A DNA stretch of 64,000 bases from G963556115 sp963678205 (GTDB taxonomy: Bacteria; Planctomycetota; SZUA-567), in contig OY782760.1 in assembly GCA_963678205.1 (NCBI GenBank), forward strand, positions 682,001 to 746,000, given 5' to 3'. A program made the position numbers and the translations under genes. The notes beneath the pieces were generated by a model. That model did no database searches, was not told where the DNA came from, and saw only the letters and a list, made by a program, of their open reading frames with translations. This document shows, piece after piece, positions 44,024-57,502 of the stretch (the stretch's first letter is position 1; every line of letters begins with the position of its first letter).

Positions 44024-44036
44024 AATGAATAGCCAT
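44024..44036 (+). other. 16S processing stem, 5' arm
   Basis: AATGAATAGCCAT is perfectly complementary to 45837-45849 after the 16S gene. The resulting 13-bp helix closes the 16S precursor, the usual RNase III target. Confidence 0.8.
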
Positions 44037-44171
44037 ACGTTCTTTATTGAATGCTTGAGAACCTCAAATTAATTTGAGTGTTTTAACGAGAACAGAGCAG
44101 ATAACAACTGCTCTCTAAAAATCAAATTGCCAGAAACATTGGTCTAGCCATCAATGTTAATGATAAACTTT

Positions 44172-45729
<1,558 letters not shown>

Positions 45730-45900
45730 CAACTTAGCTGTTGAAGAAGTATCTCGGGATAGCATTTACAAACTTGTTTGTTTATGTCCCACGGGAGCGG
45801 ATTCAGCAGAACATCAGCCGAGCATTTTTAGGACAGATGGCTATTCATTTTTTTTGATATTATCCAGTACTACAAGGATTGTAGGTGGTTAGGAACTAAT

Positions 45901-45976
45901 GGGGGTGTAGCTCAGTTGGGAGAGCGCCTGCTTTGCAAGCAGGAGGTCCTCGGTTCGAACCCGTGCACCTCCACCA
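45901..45976 (+). tRNA. tRNA-Ala (TGC)
   Basis: Anticodon loop TTTGCAA in stem CCTGC/GCAGG. The acceptor carries the G3-U70 identity pair, and CCA is encoded. It lies in the 16S-23S spacer, as usual. Confidence 0.97.
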
Positions 45977-45995
45977 GTAATGCGAAATCACAGGT

Positions 45996-46072
45996 GGGCT
46001 TGTAGCTCAGTTGGTTAGAGCGCATCCCTGATAAGGATGAGGCCGATGGTTCGAATCCATCCAAGCCCACCA
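45996..46072 (+). tRNA. tRNA-Ile (GAT)
   Basis: Anticodon loop CTGATAA in stem CATCC/GGATG. Fully paired acceptor GGGCTTG/CAAGCCC, and CCA is encoded. Second spacer tRNA. Confidence 0.97.
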
Positions 46073-46119
46073 ATTAATCCAGTACTGTAGAAATAATTTT
46101 TAATGAGGCATTGTTTCCT

Positions 46120-46133
46120 CAATTGATCTTTGA
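46120..46133 (+). promoter_or_regulatory. boxA-like element before 23S, with spacer
   Basis: Second exact copy of CAATTGATCTTTGA. Just behind it, 46134-46145 is complementary to 49494-49505, forming the outer part of the 23S processing stem; the rest of the 46073-46439 spacer shows nothing else. Confidence 0.65.
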
Positions 46134-46439
46134 TAATCGAGTAAAGACGTAATAGTATAATTTATATACATATTCCTATGTTGATATAGAAGCAATGCTT
46201 GGACTACGGTCTAAGCGATAGTAAATAATGCTGCAATATTGCCATATGAGTTAAATAGTTGAGTGTATAAGTTAAACAGTTACATCCTTAACAAAGTAGA
46301 TGAGTATAGTTCAATTTATTGATCTATATTTATTGCGGAAAGATAAAATAAATAATATTTATCGTGTTTGATTTATAAATAGCTTTTTCCGAGGCTATTT
46401 AGCAACTCTGAGAATTCCTTTGTGAGTTCAGAAGAGTTG

Positions 46440-49379
<2,940 letters not shown>

Positions 49380-49571
49380 AACTCTTTTGAGTTCACTTTC
49401 AAAAGAGGTGTAAATTAAAGCAAACACAATGAATCCGCATTAAGGATGAATGTAATGTTTAACGAAACTCAACATATAAATTAGTTTTACACCTTTACTC
49501 GATTTGATTTTATAGCCGTTACTGATTAGTCACAGATTATGTAGATAACTCGGTAACAAGCTAGTCGCTTT

Positions 49572-49679
49572 TTCCGGCGATTATAGCGAAGAGGATACGC
49601 CTGTTCCCATTCCGAACACAGTAGCTAAGCTCTTCCGCGCCGATGATACTGTCTCGGGAAAGTAGGTCGTCGCCGGAAT
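49572..49679 (+). rRNA. 5S ribosomal RNA
   Basis: The ends TTCCGGCGA and TCGCCGGAA pair. The loop segment 'CCCATTCCGAACACAG' is the conserved 5S core. About 108 bases, last gene of the rrn operon. Confidence 0.93.
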
Positions 49680-49691
49680 CTTTATTAATGA

Positions 49692-49727
49692 AAACATCCA
49701 GCCCTTTTTAGGGATGGATGTTTTTTT
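49692..49727 (+). terminator. rRNA operon terminator
   Basis: Stem AACATCCA/TGGATGTT with inner CCC/GGG around TTTTTA, followed by a T7 run. Confidence 0.92.
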
Positions 49728-50499
49728 ATGGGCTTACCAGATGGTTAAGATACCGAAAAAAAAGTAGTGCTATGGAATATCAAAATAATAAGTGGTATCT
49801 AAGTTATGATAACTATGCTAAAATGATGAATATCTAATGTAAGAGTACAATTGCTTATATTAAAATATGCAGAACTTTACAACCTGGGAAAGATTGTTGG
49901 TTAATTTTTTCTGCTGCCTTCTTGTAAAATTCTGGTGTTTGAACTCATTGTGGGGTTTGGATAGTTCATTATTTAAATTTATCTGGTCTCTATAGTATAA
50001 TTCAGGATAAAAAATTTCTCCATCTGAGGGCTTAATATTTTCATCAGTCTCAGGTAGATTTAAAAAAAACGCTATTGGAGTTTTCATATTTTGAATTAAA
50101 GTAATTGTTTTTGCCGATCATATGTTTATTCTTTTAGAAAGTTTGGTAATTGAGTAAAGTAATATTGTGGGGTGTGATAATTACATCCCACAATATTATA
50201 TGTATTGGGCTATTAAGAGTATTTGAAGAAGAGTGGTATTATATATATTGTTCTCCGTAATATCGATATGCTGTAGAGTTATCTGTATCAGTTATAATTT
50301 TCTAATATGAACTCGCGTCACGAAATATTGGCAAGCAATATATAAGATACATATTCTATATTAAAAACTTTTTTGTCGAGAATAAATTAGTATAATTCGC
50401 TTTTAGGCTTTGTTGGTTTATGGCGATTTGTTATTTTGTAGATGTTTTAAAATGTAATTATTAGAGTAAATGAGTTACCGTAACAATATTAATAATATG
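49728..50499. other. Non-coding stretch, one doubtful small frame
   Basis: 770 bases. A 75-codon minus-strand frame (49860-50087, 'MKTPIAFFLNLPETDENIKP') has no ribosome site and no recognisable family; it may be a gene fragment or chance. Nothing else was recognised. Confidence 0.4.
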
Positions 50500-52500
50500 T
50501 TATTTATCCCAGATCTCTGCCAATTTTGTTGTGAATGAAGGTTCGAGTAGGCGGTTGCCATGTGCGCTTAGGTGATCAGAGTCAAAGAATATCGGCTGGT
50601 TGTCTTTATCATAGGCTGAGAAAATATCTTCTTTACATAGAATGACAAAAGGATCCCAAACGTAGAGATTGGGGTGTATTATTTGTAAGGTATTGATTGA
50701 ATCCATTACAGGCTTCCTGAGCTTTTCTAAAAATGCTTTGCTGACCGTTGAGCCTAATTCACCAGCGGGATTGGTCTTATTGAACCAGTCTGAACAGCGG
50801 TAAGGCTGTGATTTGAGTACAGGTAAAGGCGCTTCTAATATTACTATTAGCCCTAAAGTTTCAAAATCAGAAATAATTTTATCTGCTTCTATGAGGGCGA
50901 GTTTGCGATTGTATTGAGCATCACTGCTGTTTTGAGTTTTTAATATTTGTGTTTCATCAGTTTCACCAAAAATTTCTGGCATGCGGAGTGAAGCAAGAAA
51001 TACGATATCTTTTGGTTTCGCTTTTGCTTTGATATCTGAAAAAGATTCCTTGTAAAAAGTTTGAGCATTGTCGACCTTATTCATAGGAAGAAGCAGGCTT
51101 GCAACAGCGCAGCCACCTTCTTCATATTCATGTATTTTGATACCAAGTTTTGCTGAAGCAATATTGAGCATTGTTCTATAGGCTGCGGTATGTGAGTCAC
51201 CAATGACAAAGATGTTATGCCCGTTAATATTTGGGTTATTTTCGGGTTTGATAAGTTTAATATCACGATGGTAGCGTCGTGAACGCCATATATAGTTATT
51301 ACTTGTTACACTAAGACTGAGATCTGATTTGAGATTAATAATTGTATAAGAAGTATAAAAGGAAATCAGGATTATTGATATTCCTGAAGCAATAATTTTC
51401 CAGTTTTTTTGTCGGGATATTGTAGTATTTTTTCTGATCGGTATCTCAATATAGCGATAAGAAATAGCAGCACAGGTAAATGATATAATAAAGTAAAGAA
51501 TAATTTGCCTGGTAGTGTTAAAGCCAATTGTCCAACGCATAAGGACTGCTACTGGCCAGTGCCATAGATATAATGAATATGAAATTTTGCCAATATATAT
51601 AATAATGGGAGAACCTAATGCCTTTAATAGAATGGGTTGCCTGATATTACTAAGCAATAATAGTACTCCTACTACGGAAGGTATTGCCCATGGAAATGGA
51701 AATGCTGTGCGCTCAGCATAAATAAACCCAATACAAATGAGGATAAATCCTGTTAGTAATAATATGTATATAATCAATTTCGATTTTAATGTAAATCTGG
51801 AGCTTGCCTGGATTTGTAAAAGAATTGCTCCAATAGACATTTCCCAGAACCTACTTGGTAGCAAGTAGAATGCGCGGTTAGGGGCTGTATTTGTCTCATA
51901 TATAGAGATGATTATGGATGCAATAGAGATTACTATTAGCAATGTCCAAGACAATATTTGTTTGATTTTATTGCTATTTTTATATCTAATCCAATAGTAG
52001 AATAATAATGGAAATATCAGGTAAAATTGTTCTTCAATAGCTAATGACCAGGTGTGTATAAATGGAATATATTCAATCTTTGGTGAAAAGTATGAATCAT
52101 GGTTAAGTAGTAGTGAGAAATTACTCAACCCAAAAAATGCAGAAAGGCCAGTATTGTCTATAGTGTTGCTAAGCCATGAATTAGGAATGAAAAGGGTTGA
52201 TAGTATAATTGTAATGGTTAAACAAATGACAAGTGTTGGCACTATTCTTTTAATACGCCTACAGTAGAACTCTAAAAAATAAGAGTTGAAACTGCTTTCA
52301 CTTCTTTCATAAATTGATTTGCTAATAACATATCCAGAAATAACAAAGAATATGTCAACCCCAGTAAAGCCACCTTTTAATATAGAAAAAATATCAGCAT
52401 GGTATATGAGCACAGCCAATACTGCAATTGCCCTTAAGCCATCGATTGCAGGGATGTAATTATTTATATTGTTGTTTATATTGTTATTTTGTGAATTCAT
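50500..52500 (-). CDS. Acyltransferase-3 membrane protein with C-terminal SGNH domain (OafA-like)
   Basis: 666 residues. The N-terminal 360 residues hold about ten membrane helices of the acyltransferase-3 family, with 'IPAIDGLRAIAVLAVLIYHAD' (catalytic-type His34) and 'GGFTGVDIFFVISGYVIS'. A further helix links to a periplasmic SGNH domain with the block I Ser in 'VIGDSHTAAYR' (about 431) and the Asp-x-x-His pair 'DSDHLSAHG' (about 640). This layout is that of O-acetylases of LPS, peptidoglycan or exopolysaccharide: the membrane part hands acetyl across the membrane and the SGNH part transfers it to the glycan. The N-terminus has an Asn-rich run (NNNINNNINN). The target glycan is unknown. 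Confidence 0.92.
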   Translation of the reverse strand: MNSQNNNINNNINNYIPAIDGLRAIAVLAVLIYHADIFSILKGGFTGVDIFFVISGYVISKSIYERSESSFNSYFLEFYCRRIKRIVPTLVICLTITIILSTLFIPNSWLSNTIDNTGLSAFFGLSNFSLLLNHDSYFSPKIEYIPFIHTWSLAIEEQFYLIFPLLFYYWIRYKNSNKIKQILSWTLLIVISIASIIISIYETNTAPNRAFYLLPSRFWEMSIGAILLQIQASSRFTLKSKLIIYILLLTGFILICIGFIYAERTAFPFPWAIPSVVGVLLLLSNIRQPILLKALGSPIIIYIGKISYSLYLWHWPVAVLMRWTIGFNTTRQIILYFIISFTCAAISYRYIEIPIRKNTTISRQKNWKIIASGISIILISFYTSYTIINLKSDLSLSVTSNNYIWRSRRYHRDIKLIKPENNPNINGHNIFVIGDSHTAAYRTMLNIASAKLGIKIHEYEEGGCAVASLLLPMNKVDNAQTFYKESFSDIKAKAKPKDIVFLASLRMPEIFGETDETQILKTQNSSDAQYNRKLALIEADKIISDFETLGLIVILEAPLPVLKSQPYRCSDWFNKTNPAGELGSTVSKAFLEKLRKPVMDSINTLQIIHPNLYVWDPFVILCKEDIFSAYDKDNQPIFFDSDHLSAHGNRLLEPSFTTKLAEIWDK

Positions 52501-52887
52501 TAAATTTACTGTAGTTGATCGTGGTAAGTTGTAAAGTTATTGAAGAATATAAAAAGTCAAATATTTTTTTGACCTGGGTCAAGATTGACGAATAATTTTA
52601 TCCTTTAGTATATTAATTATTATTTAGTTATATTATATAAATCAGGTTAAGAATAAAGCGCTATTTTTAAGTGTAAATCAATTATATTTTGTTGTTTCTT
52701 AAATTACGCGCAAAAAAATAACTATAAATATTAAATTAATATAATTTATAGAGTCAAAATTGTATCAAATTGGAGATGAAAATAACTTTGACAATGGGTT
52801 GTTTGTAGTGTATAAACCTAAAAGTTGGCTTGAAGAAATCTTTAGAGTTATGAGTCTTTATATGAGTTCATATTTTGGGAGTGTGCT
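52501..52887. other. Intergenic region between divergent genes
   Basis: About 390 bases, AT-rich. It holds the FNR/HcpR-type palindrome listed next and presumably both promoters, which cannot be picked out in this composition. Confidence 0.5.
52569..52582. promoter_or_regulatory. CRP/FNR-family (HcpR-like) binding site
   Basis: TTGACCTGGGTCAA is a perfect inverted repeat of the form TTGACC-N2-GGTCAA, the form I recall for HcpR-type members of the CRP/FNR family. It lies 69 bases upstream of the acyltransferase start (minus strand) and about 305 upstream of the methyltransferase. Confidence 0.55.
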
Positions 52888-53448
52888 ATGCGTAAAACAG
52901 ACGGCAAGAAAGTATGCCCATGGTGGTTGAATTTTATTGTTGATAATCCTTTGCGGAGGATGATCTTTCGAGCAGATAATTTTCTTGGACCATATCTTGA
53001 AAAAGGGATGATATTTCTCGATCTTGGGTGTGGTGGCGGCAGATATTCAATTGCTGGTGCAGAATTAGTAGGTACATCTGGTAAAGTTATTGCACTTGAT
53101 ATTCAAAAGCAGATGCTTGCAAAAGCAAAGAGAGAAATTGAAAAGAGAAGGCTGGAAGAGGTTGTTAAAACACATCTGGCGAAGCAGGATAATATTGATT
53201 TGAATATTGATATAGATTTTGCACTTGCAATGTGTATGGTACATGAGACTCCGGATAAATACAAATTTTTTATTCAGGTAAAAAAAGTTTTGAAGAATGG
53301 AGGTAAGATGCTGGTAGTAGAACCTAAAGGGCATGTTTCTAGAAAGAAGGTAGAAGAGCAGATTGAAAATGCAAAAAGGGCAGGGCTAAAGATAATAGGA
53401 TTGAAAAGAATAAATATATTTTGCAGAGGGTATCTCCTTAAAAAGTGA
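52888..53448 (+). CDS. Class I SAM-dependent methyltransferase
   Basis: 186 residues. Motif I 'FLDLGCGGGRYS' near residue 43, the Asp ending motif II in 'VIALDIQKQMLAKA', and 'VLKNGGKMLVVEPKGHVS' as the post-motif region. Length fits small UbiE-like methyltransferases. GGGAG lies before the ATG. It is followed by a TetR-type gene 10 bases away and then by a decayed 4Fe-4S membrane protein gene; I recall similar methyltransferase/TetR/ferredoxin-type clusters in anaerobes, so the three were probably one functional unit. The substrate is unknown. Confidence 0.87.
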   Translation: MRKTDGKKVCPWWLNFIVDNPLRRMIFRADNFLGPYLEKGMIFLDLGCGGGRYSIAGAELVGTSGKVIALDIQKQMLAKAKREIEKRRLEEVVKTHLAKQDNIDLNIDIDFALAMCMVHETPDKYKFFIQVKKVLKNGGKMLVVEPKGHVSRKKVEEQIENAKRAGLKIIGLKRINIFCRGYLLKK

Positions 53449-53458
53449 GGCGAATATT

Positions 53459-54082
53459 ATAACTTACAAAAAAAGTGAAATTGTAAAGTCCAGAATAAAA
53501 AAAGTTGCTAAAGAGCAATTTTTTAATATCGGGTATCAAGATGTAAGGCTTGTGGATATTGCAAGAAGTTGTGATATTACCAAGGGAACAATACTTTATC
53601 ACTTTAAAAGCAAAGATAATTTGTTTTATAGAATAATTTATGAATCGATATCAGTAGAGTTTGAAGAGGTTATTTCACATGCTTTGAGTTTGCCTGCTGA
53701 TTTTGCGGTTATGTATTTATTAAAAATACTTTTTACTAAAAGAAATTCTTTTGATGTGCAAAGTATTATAGATAATCCTGAATTATTTGATAAATGTCAT
53801 AAAGCAATGGATCAGGTAAGACGTAAAATGTTTATGCCTGTTTTTTATGATTTGATTATTCAAGCTACGAAAGAAGGCTTGTTTGAAATAAATGATCTGG
53901 AAATTTCATTTATAATCTTAAAGTATGGCTTTGAGGGATTTATTCATAACAATTATAAAAAATTCACAGATCAGAAATATAGGTATAGGTTTATAGCAGT
54001 TGCTGAAGAAATATGTAATAATACCTTGAAGCCTGTGAGGATTAAGTTTAAATTTAAAATAGAAGAAAGTGATCATTTATAA
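53459..54082 (+). CDS. TetR-family regulator with a non-ATG start
   Basis: The helix-turn-helix is complete: 'RIKKVAKEQFFNIGYQDVRL' then 'VDIARSCDITKGTILYHFKS' and 'KDNLFYRIIYESI'. No ATG, GTG or TTG exists in frame before the domain. A GAGG ribosome site at 53447-53450, overlapping the methyltransferase stop, is followed by ATT (53456) and ATA (53459), then ACT-TAC-AAA. I therefore place the start at the ATA, giving about 207 residues; the first GTG (53552) would cut off half of the DNA-binding domain. Either a rare start codon is used (as with ATT in infC) or an original ATG was lost and the gene is decaying, like its neighbour. The C-terminal ligand domain is intact. Confidence 0.75.
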   Translation: MTYKKSEIVKSRIKKVAKEQFFNIGYQDVRLVDIARSCDITKGTILYHFKSKDNLFYRIIYESISVEFEEVISHALSLPADFAVMYLLKILFTKRNSFDVQSIIDNPELFDKCHKAMDQVRRKMFMPVFYDLIIQATKEGLFEINDLEISFIILKYGFEGFIHNNYKKFTDQKYRYRFIAVAEEICNNTLKPVRIKFKFKIEESDHL

Positions 54083-54116
54083 ACGTTTAAGGTAAAGGGT
54101 TAGGTTTTTAATACTG

Positions 54117-54792
54117 ATGATCAGTCTGGCATTATTTCCAATAATAATCATTTATTTCTCACCTGTTATACCATTTCGTGTGAGTACATAAGGTATAATC
54201 AATGGTAGTTTGGTAGCATTGGGGGCTTTGTTTATATTGTCATTATTTGTTGGAAAGTTTTGGTGTGGGTGGTTATGTCCTGTAAAAGGTATACAGAGTG
54301 TAGTTGCAATAGGTGCAGTCAAGGAGAATAAAAAGCAGATGGATAAGGTTTATTAAATATCCATTATATCTTGTCTGGGTTTCAGTAATAATTTTTGTAC
54401 TATATTCTGCTGGTGATATGCTTAAGATAGATTTTTTTATGGTACTGATTATGAATAGTATAGCTAAACCTTGGGAATATATAATAAATTATTCAGGATT
54501 GATAATTTTTGGAGTAATATCTTTGTTGGTAGGCAGTGGCGTAGCATGTAGCACAATATGTATTATGGTAGCTACGATGGCAATTGGTCAATCAGTATCC
54601 AGATTTGTTGGGCTACCTCATATGAGAATATTGGCAACTTCATCAAAGTGTATAGACTGTAAAATTTTTGATAATACGCGTGTGTATTTTGTAAGTCTTA
54701 GTGAGTAGGTAAAGCAGTGAGAGATTACCAGTGTTGAGTGTAAGAAGTGTGTTGTTTGTATTGATGTCTGTCCAAAATTATGTCTTAGCTAA
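54117..54792 (+). pseudogene. Decayed 4Fe-4S-binding membrane protein (NapH/YccM-like)
   Basis: Fragments in order: 'LALFPIIIIYFSPVIPF', an in-frame TAA at 54189, 'GIINGSLVALGALF', 'FVGKFWCGWLCPVKGIQS' (first Cys cluster), then a frameshift near 54340 in an A-rich run. It continues with 'WIRFIKYPLYLVWVSVIIF', 'SSKCIDCKIF', two stops, and 'VECKKCVVCIDVCPK', the last ferredoxin cluster. This is the order of polyferredoxin membrane proteins that pass electrons between membrane and soluble partners. At least three stops, one frameshift and several lost cysteines rule out function. The 131-codon open segment at 54313-54708 is only its middle part. Confidence 0.82.
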
Positions 54793-54861
54793 AGTATATA
54801 AGTAATAAGTTAAGTTTAAATAAATGTTAATTATGGACAGACATATCTGGTCGCTAGGAAG

Positions 54862-55494
54862 TTATGAAAAGATTAATTTTACTTTTTGAGCAATCAGTTC
54901 TCCAAGTTTTATATGCTCTGAGGGCTCTAAGTGAATACCATCTCTAGTGCTGCTTTTAATATATTGCCCTGCATCAAAGGTTTTTATATTTGTGTCTTTG
55001 AAGTGTTCAGTAATAGTGCTGCCTATTTTGAATGATTCTTTTATTCCGTTGATGTATGTTGGCTTGAACCGTGATTTATCAGCATTAGCAATTGGAGGTG
55101 GTGCTATTATTAAAATTTCTGGCATGTGATTTTGTAATAAATCATGGGATAAAACAATTTGTGTAAGTTTTTTTAGAGATTTAGCAATGTCCATTGCTGA
55201 TGCAGAATAACAGTTTTTGAGATCATTGGTCCCTAGCATAATAATAACTAGGTCAAGTGGTGCGTGAGCCTCAAGGATTGTTGGAAACGATTTAATACCG
55301 TTTCGATCAGGTTCTTCTGGATCGTCATATATGGTTGTTCTACCGCAATTACCTTCTTCAATAACTTTAAAATCAGCGTCAAGCTTGCTCTGCATTACAG
55401 ATGGCCAGCGTACTGAGCTGTTGTATCTTGTTACTCCGTCAGGTGAATATCCCCAAGTGTTGGAGTCTCCAAAGCATAGTATAAATTTTTTCAT
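54862..55494 (-). CDS. SGNH/GDSL-family hydrolase
   Basis: 210 residues. Block I 'LCFGDSNTWGYSP' with nucleophile Ser11, 'EEGNCGRTT' (block II Gly), 'IIMLGTNDLK' (block III Asn) and 'STRDGIHLEPSEH' with the Asp/His pair near 187-190. The pattern matches arylesterase/acetylesterase-like members of the SGNH family. No signal peptide, so cytoplasmic. It may remove acetyl groups from sugars, but no partner gene is adjacent and the substrate is not determined. Confidence 0.9.
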   Translation of the reverse strand: MKKFILCFGDSNTWGYSPDGVTRYNSSVRWPSVMQSKLDADFKVIEEGNCGRTTIYDDPEEPDRNGIKSFPTILEAHAPLDLVIIMLGTNDLKNCYSASAMDIAKSLKKLTQIVLSHDLLQNHMPEILIIAPPPIANADKSRFKPTYINGIKESFKIGSTITEHFKDTNIKTFDAGQYIKSSTRDGIHLEPSEHIKLGELIAQKVKLIFS

Positions 55495-55682
55495 TGTTAT
55501 TTCCTCACTTATATATAACTAATGCAATGTGGTAAAGGGTATTTTAATTTTACAAAATAATAATTTAATTCTGCGACAATAAATAACTAACATAAATAAA
55601 TATAAAGTATAGGAAATATTCTATAACAATGGTGTTATAAAATTACTTTTTGTATTTTATATTATGTCAGGAGAGTTGAGAA

Positions 55683-56642
55683 ATGAACTTATTTAAAAGG
55701 GTTGCTGTAGCTGCTGTAGTTGTTGCCGGAATGGCATCACCGGTATTTGCAGGTACATTAGCAAAATTTGGTGTAATTACTGATGTACACCATACAGATA
55801 AGGTAAACACAACTTCACGTATTTACTCTGCAGGTATGCAAAAAGCTTCACATTTTATTCGGGAAATGGTAAAAGATGACGCAGATTTTGTTATTGAATT
55901 AGGAGACTTAGTAGATACCTTGAATAAGGATAATGGAAAAGATCCTGTAATAAATTTAAAAGAGATCGAGGAGATTCTCAAGAGTTATCCAGGTCCGAGT
56001 TATCATGTTTTAGGTAATCATGAATTTGATAATTTAACACGTGATCAATTTTTGAGCAATGTAGATAATACAGGTATTGAAAAAGGGAAGACATATTACT
56101 CATTCAATAGTAATGGAGTGCATTATATTGTTATTGATGCGGACTATACTGTTGCGGAGCCACATAGAGCATTTGATATGAATACTAAAGAAGATACTTT
56201 CTGGGATTGGAAGGATGCGTGGATTCCGCAAGATGAGCTGGACTGGCTGAAGCAGGATCTGGCTGCCTCAAATCTTCCTACTGTTATATTCTCTCATCAT
56301 GTAATTCATCGTGATAATACTGAGAATCATACAATTAAAAATGCAGATGTATTGAGAAGCATTTTTGAGCAGGACGGCGATGTTATTGCAGCATTCGCTG
56401 GACACGATCATTCTGGTGAATATAAAAATATTAATGGAATTAATTACTTTGTACTTAAAGGTAATGTTGGATTTAGTCAGGAATGGCCTGAATACAGTGA
56501 GACTGGTGGAGCAGATAAAATTAAAGATAGTCAATACGCTTTTGTCGAAATTAATAAAGATTTGAATGGCGAATATAGAATATCAATCAAGGGTAACGGG
56601 TATCAGGATAATTATACTGCACTAGCAAACAAAAAGAAGTAG
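55683..56642 (+). CDS. Secreted calcineurin-like metallophosphoesterase
   Basis: 319 residues with a Sec signal peptide ending 'SPVFAG' at about 23. The metallophosphoesterase motifs follow in order: Asp34/His36 in 'GVITDVHH', 'ELGDLVDT', 'VLGNHEF', 'IFSHHVIH' and 'AFAGHDHSG'. These bind two metal ions and hydrolyse phosphate esters. Being periplasmic it could act on nucleotides, phospho-sugars or glycerophosphodiesters; it is similar in layout to the alkaline-phosphatase-like (ADPRibase/CSTP1-type) members. AGGAGA lies upstream of the ATG, and a terminator follows. Confidence 0.92.
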   Translation: MNLFKRVAVAAVVVAGMASPVFAGTLAKFGVITDVHHTDKVNTTSRIYSAGMQKASHFIREMVKDDADFVIELGDLVDTLNKDNGKDPVINLKEIEEILKSYPGPSYHVLGNHEFDNLTRDQFLSNVDNTGIEKGKTYYSFNSNGVHYIVIDADYTVAEPHRAFDMNTKEDTFWDWKDAWIPQDELDWLKQDLAASNLPTVIFSHHVIHRDNTENHTIKNADVLRSIFEQDGDVIAAFAGHDHSGEYKNINGINYFVLKGNVGFSQEWPEYSETGGADKIKDSQYAFVEINKDLNGEYRISIKGNGYQDNYTALANKKK

Positions 56643-56667
56643 CATATAATTGAGAAAAATTATACTT

Positions 56668-56706
56668 GGGTACAGTGCTATTTTTTGCATTGTACCCATT
56701 ATTTTG
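56668..56706. terminator. Bidirectional terminator between phosphoesterase and MarC genes
   Basis: An 11-bp stem GGGTACAGTGC/GCATTGTACCC (one G-U pair) with a T-rich loop, followed by ATTATTTT. It also covers the end of the convergent marC-like gene. Confidence 0.8.
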
Positions 56707-57331
56707 CAATTTGTTCTACCCATTCAGGTATATTCAAGGCAGTCATTATAATTTCTGTAGATAAGGCCGCAAGTACCATTCCCATGATTTTTACAAGAAT
56801 TGTAGAGCCATTTTTACCAATAATTTTCATAATTGGATTGGCTAAAAGCAAAAAACAGTATGTAATACCAAGAACAAGCAGGAGCATAAGTCCAGTGTAA
56901 ATTTGAGTTATGAAATCAAAATTAGAATTATCGGTAAGAATGATAACAGCCATAATAGCTCCTGGTGTTGCTATAGATGGTATTGCCAGAGGAAATACAG
57001 CAATATCATGATTCGGCTCAATGTTCATAGAACTAGGGCTATCGTTTTTAAAAATCATTTGAAGTCCAAATATAAAGAGAATAATCCCTCCGCTTAGTTG
57101 CAGGGATATTAATTGGATACCCATGTAGGATAAAAAAATTTGACCAATAACAATACTGCTAATTAAAATATAGGTCGAATAAAGAATAGCTTTTAGGGCA
57201 GTTTTATTTCTATGCTCAGGAGTAAAGCTGTGCGTAAGAGAAGCAAAAAGCGCAAGAGTTCCTATAGGGTCGATCGTTGCCCATAAAAACATAAAATCTT
57301 TAATCAGTTTATCTGTAATATCAAGATTCAT
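56699..57331 (-). CDS. MarC-family membrane protein
   Basis: 210 residues with six membrane helices. Family blocks: 'FLWATIDPIGTLALFASLT', 'QLSGGIILFIFGLQMIF', 'AVFPLAIPSIATPGAIMAVIIL' and 'ILVKIMGMVLAALSTEIIMTAL'. The start is the ATG at complement 57329-57331, 6 bases behind GGAG; a TTG four codons upstream overlaps that ribosome site. The function of MarC proteins is not established; despite the name they are not proven antibiotic-resistance proteins. It has no operon partners. Confidence 0.9.
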   Translation of the reverse strand: MNLDITDKLIKDFMFLWATIDPIGTLALFASLTHSFTPEHRNKTALKAILYSTYILISSIVIGQIFLSYMGIQLISLQLSGGIILFIFGLQMIFKNDSPSSMNIEPNHDIAVFPLAIPSIATPGAIMAVIILTDNSNFDFITQIYTGLMLLLVLGITYCFLLLANPIMKIIGKNGSTILVKIMGMVLAALSTEIIMTALNIPEWVEQIAK

Positions 57332-57502
57332 TATATTCTCCAAATATTTGTAATTTAAAAAATTATAAAAAATTATTAAAAGTCTGTAAAGTTAAAGAAA
57401 ATATTATGCAAAAAGATATTTATACGAGGTGTGAAAATGCTATAATTCTTAAAATGGTTATTTATACCTATTTACTAATTAATGTGAGAGTCAAAGGGAA
57501 TC

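Noticed and set aside
49860..50087. 75-codon minus-strand frame downstream of the rRNA operon
   Set aside because: No ribosome site, no recognisable family and no operon context; kept only as a note in the non-coding entry.
54313..54708. 131-codon frame as an independent membrane protein gene
   Set aside because: It is the middle of a broken 4Fe-4S membrane protein, with matching fragments before and after it.
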